From the NCBI RefSeq assembly GCF_000381905.1, contig NZ_KB907262.1:62001-126000 (forward strand): 64,000 nt of DNA. Direction: 5' to 3'. Source of the DNA: Paenibacillus fonticola DSM 21315. GTDB taxonomy: Bacteria; Bacillota; Bacilli; Paenibacillales; Paenibacillaceae. This document shows, piece after piece, positions 61,377 through 64,000 of this stretch (the stretch's first letter is position 1; every line of letters starts with the position of its first letter). The position numbers were made by a program, and so were the translations under genes. Below the pieces are notes generated by a model. The model made no database searches. It was given only the letters and a program-made list of their open reading frames with translations, and had not been told where the DNA came from.

Positions 61377-62522
61377 TTGCTGCAAAAGCCATTTTATCAA
61401 ATTAGTCTTGGTATCATCATGGTGCTGACTATTATACTGCTATTGTCCAAAGTGAGTTTTATTTTTGTGCCGGTAGTGACGCTGGTAAACATATTAATCG
61501 TTCCGGTAATGCTGTCGGGATTTCTATACTATTTGCTTCGCCCGATCGTTCAATTTTTGGAACGGCGGCGCTGGAATCGGATGCTGTCGATTCTTACGAT
61601 ATATGTGTTGTTCGCCGGGGTCGTTACGATATTCTTCATCGTTGTCTGGCCTCCCTTGCAAAGGCAGGTCACGGAGTTTGTCGGCAACGTCCCGCTCCTA
61701 ATCCGGGAATTGCAGGCCCAGTTTAACGAACTGCGCGAATCGAGGCTATTCTCGATGTTCAACGAGGAAAATGTGCAAATTTCCGACAAAATTACAGAAT
61801 TCATTAATTCAGTCATTGAAGCTGCAACGAAATCTATCTCTCACGTGGTGACCTTTTTGAACGACTTCTTCATCGTCGTAGGAACGGTGCCGATTTTGCT
61901 GTATTACATGCTTAAGCAGGATGACCGCGTTGCACCCGCATTGACGCGCATGCTTCCCAAACGCTTTCGCCGTGATGGACAACAGGTTATCCATGAAATT
62001 GATGGCGGACTGAAAGGCTTTATCGCCGGGCGCATGATCAGTGCCGTCCTGCTGGCGATTATGGGTTTTCTCGGCTTCTGGCTGATCGGGCTGCCTTATC
62101 CGCTGCTGCTGGCCATCGTTGGGGCTTTGTTCAATTTCATCCCTTATTTCGGCCCGTTTCTGGGAGCTATTCCGTGCGTCATCGTCGCCTTTACGGAATC
62201 GACCTCGATGGTTGTTTGGGTCATTGTTATCGTCGTTGTATCGCAACAAATCGAGGGGAATTTGATCTCTCCCTATATTTATGGGAAGACGATCAACATC
62301 CATCCGCTCACGACGATTGTCCTGTTATTAATTGCAGGCGATTTTGCCGGCATTCTGGGGATGATATTAGCAATTCCCGTTTATATGGCAGCTAAAATCA
62401 TCGTTGTCCGCGCTTATCAAGTCTACATCGCCAGCAAACAAGAGCCCGGCGATGACGATGGGAATGCGGAGACGACAGCAGGAAATGCTGCTGCAACTGC
62501 ATCGGAGGATGTGCTTCCCTAA
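61377..62522 (+). CDS. AI-2E/PerM-family membrane protein
   Basis: The protein has six to eight hydrophobic segments with a large central hydrophilic loop (about 95-175) and the family motif ALFNFIPYFGPFLGAIPCVIVAF and YIYGKTINIHPLTTIVLLL. Members have been proposed as exporters of autoinducer-2 or as sodium/proton antiporters; function is not certain from sequence. TTG 61377 is chosen because AAGGAGGAGG is just upstream; the frame is open from 61299. The C-terminus ends in an Asp/Glu/Ala-rich tail. Confidence 0.82.
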   Translation: MLQKPFYQISLGIIMVLTIILLLSKVSFIFVPVVTLVNILIVPVMLSGFLYYLLRPIVQFLERRRWNRMLSILTIYVLFAGVVTIFFIVVWPPLQRQVTEFVGNVPLLIRELQAQFNELRESRLFSMFNEENVQISDKITEFINSVIEAATKSISHVVTFLNDFFIVVGTVPILLYYMLKQDDRVAPALTRMLPKRFRRDGQQVIHEIDGGLKGFIAGRMISAVLLAIMGFLGFWLIGLPYPLLLAIVGALFNFIPYFGPFLGAIPCVIVAFTESTSMVVWVIVIVVVSQQIEGNLISPYIYGKTINIHPLTTIVLLLIAGDFAGILGMILAIPVYMAAKIIVVRAYQVYIASKQEPGDDDGNAETTAGNAAATASEDVLP

Positions 62523-62624
62523 GCTCATTTCAACTTTAAGGTGATCAAAGTCATATCTCCATCCCTGTCTATTGCGAGATGATTAAACAACAGGCTAACA
62601 ATAATTCTCGGGGGGATGATAAGT

Positions 62625-63092
62625 ATGGCAGTCACCGCCAAAGGCGGGAAGTACTTCTACGCATGGAGTACAATACTTCCTGACGGATCTTTTTACCTGC
62701 CGGATCAAGCCCTGCAGGAATACAATATTAAGCTGAATTCCAACATCATTATAATGACCGGCCGCAATACGAGCAGAGGATTTAGCGTCGTTTGCAAGGA
62801 TTTAATTCCTAATTCACCGCTTGCCTCGATTTTTAGCAGTTTGCCTGAACTGCAAAATTACTCCGTCTCTGAAGGCAAAACGATCAGCTTTAAGGAACGG
62901 GTATTTTGCTGGGCGGCTCTGAATCAGGAACGCTATATTACTTTACCGCTCCAAACATGGCAGCAGTTCGGCCTTAATCCGGGCAATAAGCTGCTGTGCA
63001 TGCGTGCAACCCATTTGGCTTTTAACATTTTGTCAGAAGGGCCCTACATTGAATTGGCCAAGCAGATGCGGGATATTCTAGTATACGAGTAG
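62625..63092 (+). CDS. Protein with two AbrB-like swapped-hairpin modules
   Basis: Two segments resemble each other and the SpoVT-AbrB fold: FYLPDQALQEYNIKLNSNII and then RYITLPLQTWQQFGLNPGNK. Each has a hydrophobic strand, an LP start and a helix before a glycine-asparagine turn. The first has a GRNTSRGFSVV end and the second MRATHLAFNIL, so the protein looks like a tandem duplication. AbrB-type domains bind DNA or act as scaffolds, but here the usual charged DNA-contact residues are unclear. ATG 62625 follows CGGGGGGAT; an ATG at 62616 is in frame. Confidence 0.6.
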   Translation: MAVTAKGGKYFYAWSTILPDGSFYLPDQALQEYNIKLNSNIIIMTGRNTSRGFSVVCKDLIPNSPLASIFSSLPELQNYSVSEGKTISFKERVFCWAALNQERYITLPLQTWQQFGLNPGNKLLCMRATHLAFNILSEGPYIELAKQMRDILVYE

Positions 63093-63119
63093 CCACTTTC
63101 ATTGAATGCGATTCCACGG

Positions 63120-63159
63120 GGCATCCATCTTACCTTCACGGAGAGATGGGTGCCTTTTT
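63120..63159 (+). terminator. Terminator after the AbrB-like gene
   Basis: GGCATCCATCT pairs with AGATGGGTGCC (one mismatch), followed by TTTTT and more T. Confidence 0.8.
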
Positions 63160-63234
63160 ATTTTTGCCATAATAGCGCTCCTGTTAGGTAATAATAAGAA
63201 AACAAAAAACTGCTCAAGGAAAGGGGCTGCTGGC

Positions 63235-64000
63235 TTGAAGGCAATCACCTATCAGGGAAAACGGAACGTTAAGGTCAAAGAAGTCTCCAACGCCAAGCTG
63301 GAGAAGAAGGATGACGTGCTTGTGCGAATTACCTCAACGGCAATTTGCGGTTCAGACCTGCATATTTATAACGGCGAAGTTCCGGGGATGTATGATGACT
63401 ACGTAATTGGCCACGAGCCGATGGGGATAGTGGAGGAAGTAGGGCCGGATGTCACGAGGGTCAAACGCGGGGATCGCGTCATTATTCCTTTTACGGTATC
63501 CTGCGGGGAATGCTTTTTCTGCAAAAATCAAATGGAGAGCCAGTGCGATTCGTCCAATGAAAACAGGGATACGGGCGGCTACTTCGGATACTCCTCGCGT
63601 AATGGGGATTATGCGGGAGGACAGGCGGAATTGATGCGGGTACCTTATGGCAATTTCATGCCTTTTGTCGTGCCTGAACAGGATGAACTGGAAGACGAGA
63701 AAATCTTGTTCCTGTCGGATATAATACCAACGGCATATTGGAGCGTCATAAACGGCGGGGTCAAGTCCGGCGATACCGTCATTATTCTTGGCTGCGGGCC
63801 GGTAGGGCTATTGACGCAAAAATTCGCCTGGCAGTTCGGCGCCAAACGGGTAATCGCGGTGGATCATCTGGATTATCGGCTCGAGCATGCCAGGCGTACC
63901 AACCAGGTAGAAGTATTCAATTTCGAGAAAATCCCGAACCTGGAAGGGCATTTAAAGGAAATTACCCGCGGCGGAGCTGACGTTGTAATAGATTGCGTTG
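63235..64000 (+). CDS. Zinc-dependent alcohol dehydrogenase, N-terminal part (runs off window)
   Basis: The N-terminal GroES-like domain carries the catalytic zinc ligands (ICGSDLH and GHEPMG) and the structural zinc cysteines (CGECFFCKNQMESQC). The NAD-binding domain begins at GDTVIILGCGPVGLL. It belongs to the medium-chain dehydrogenase family, close to the formaldehyde dehydrogenase/threonine dehydrogenase-like group. Start is TTG 63235, with AAAGGGG upstream. The gene has no stop before position 64000, so the C-terminus is missing. Confidence 0.88.
   Translation, partial: MKAITYQGKRNVKVKEVSNAKLEKKDDVLVRITSTAICGSDLHIYNGEVPGMYDDYVIGHEPMGIVEEVGPDVTRVKRGDRVIIPFTVSCGECFFCKNQMESQCDSSNENRDTGGYFGYSSRNGDYAGGQAELMRVPYGNFMPFVVPEQDELEDEKILFLSDIIPTAYWSVINGGVKSGDTVIILGCGPVGLLTQKFAWQFGAKRVIAVDHLDYRLEHARRTNQVEVFNFEKIPNLEGHLKEITRGGADVVIDCV

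Overview
The window looks like a chromosomal segment of a spore-forming member of the Paenibacillaceae, most likely Paenibacillus or a close relative. The evidence is a cwlJ-gerQ spore gene pair, Bacillus-type regulatory elements (an Fnr-type site and a ydaO-type riboswitch), strong AAGGAGG ribosome binding sites with frequent TTG and GTG starts, and single-gene order close to that of Paenibacillus genomes. I saw no rRNA, tRNA, CRISPR array, prophage or complete insertion sequence. Most of the window is core genome; the unusual material is concentrated in regulatory leaders, one decayed tract (about 36.8-37.9 kb) and a few small proteins.

Layout. 0-4 kb: the end of an unidentified gene, an ABC-F ATPase, a MoeB/ThiF-type adenylyltransferase and an orphan OmpR-type regulator with a degenerate receiver. 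4-6.5 kb, minus strand: an NlpC/P60 hydrolase, thiamine pyrophosphokinase and an esterase. 6.6-11.7 kb: the complete pyruvate dehydrogenase operon pdhA-pdhB-pdhC-pdhD with its own promoter and terminator. 11.9-15.7 kb: a secreted stalk-domain protein, a VOC protein, a nucleotidyltransferase-like protein, a LysE-type exporter and two Nudix hydrolases. 15.8-19.7 kb: thyA-dfrA, then topB. 19.7-21.5 kb, minus: a HAD phosphatase and an ArsR-type regulator. 21.5-27.1 kb: an MFS transporter with a possible attenuator leader, then a compact run of a permease-less ABC ATPase, a repeat-containing lipoprotein, an OmpR response regulator and a sensor kinase.

27.2-33.9 kb is a glycogen region: glgC on the minus strand, divergent from the translationally coupled glgB-glgA, with a neopullulanase-type GH13 enzyme convergent to them. 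34.2-36.7 kb is a polar amino acid ABC transporter with a terminator-like hairpin after the binding-protein gene. 36.8-37.9 kb holds two diverged copies of a broken gene. A cyclic di-AMP (ydaO/yuaA) riboswitch then precedes a LysM-3D cell wall protein, followed by a polysaccharide deacetylase. 40-44.3 kb carries pyrK-pyrD coupled to an LpdD-like small protein, then moeA and mobB. 44.4-46.9 kb, minus: a XerS-like recombinase and L-lactate dehydrogenase, separated by a perfect AT-rich palindrome.

47-50.7 kb has a second deacetylase, a Ycf48-like propeller lipoprotein, a 60-residue cysteine-rich protein behind an Fnr box placed exactly at a class II position, and a DUF2500-type protein. 50.7-54.9 kb has an FAD amine oxidase/desaturase-like enzyme, cwlJ-gerQ and a CNNM/CBS (CorC/HlyC) membrane protein. 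55-61 kb has an ECF sigma factor with an overlapping putative anti-sigma gene, an MFS transporter, an M29 aminopeptidase and a KtrB-type potassium channel subunit. 61-64 kb has a small unknown gene ending in a 47-bp tandem duplication, an AI-2E/PerM-type membrane protein, an AbrB-like double-domain protein and the start of a zinc alcohol dehydrogenase.

The most promising leads for something undescribed are the Fnr-box cysteine-rich microprotein, the ABC ATPase that lacks both a permease and the switch histidine and sits with a lipoprotein and a two-component system, the LpdD-like protein fused into the pyrKD transcription unit, and the histidine-repeat GerQ.
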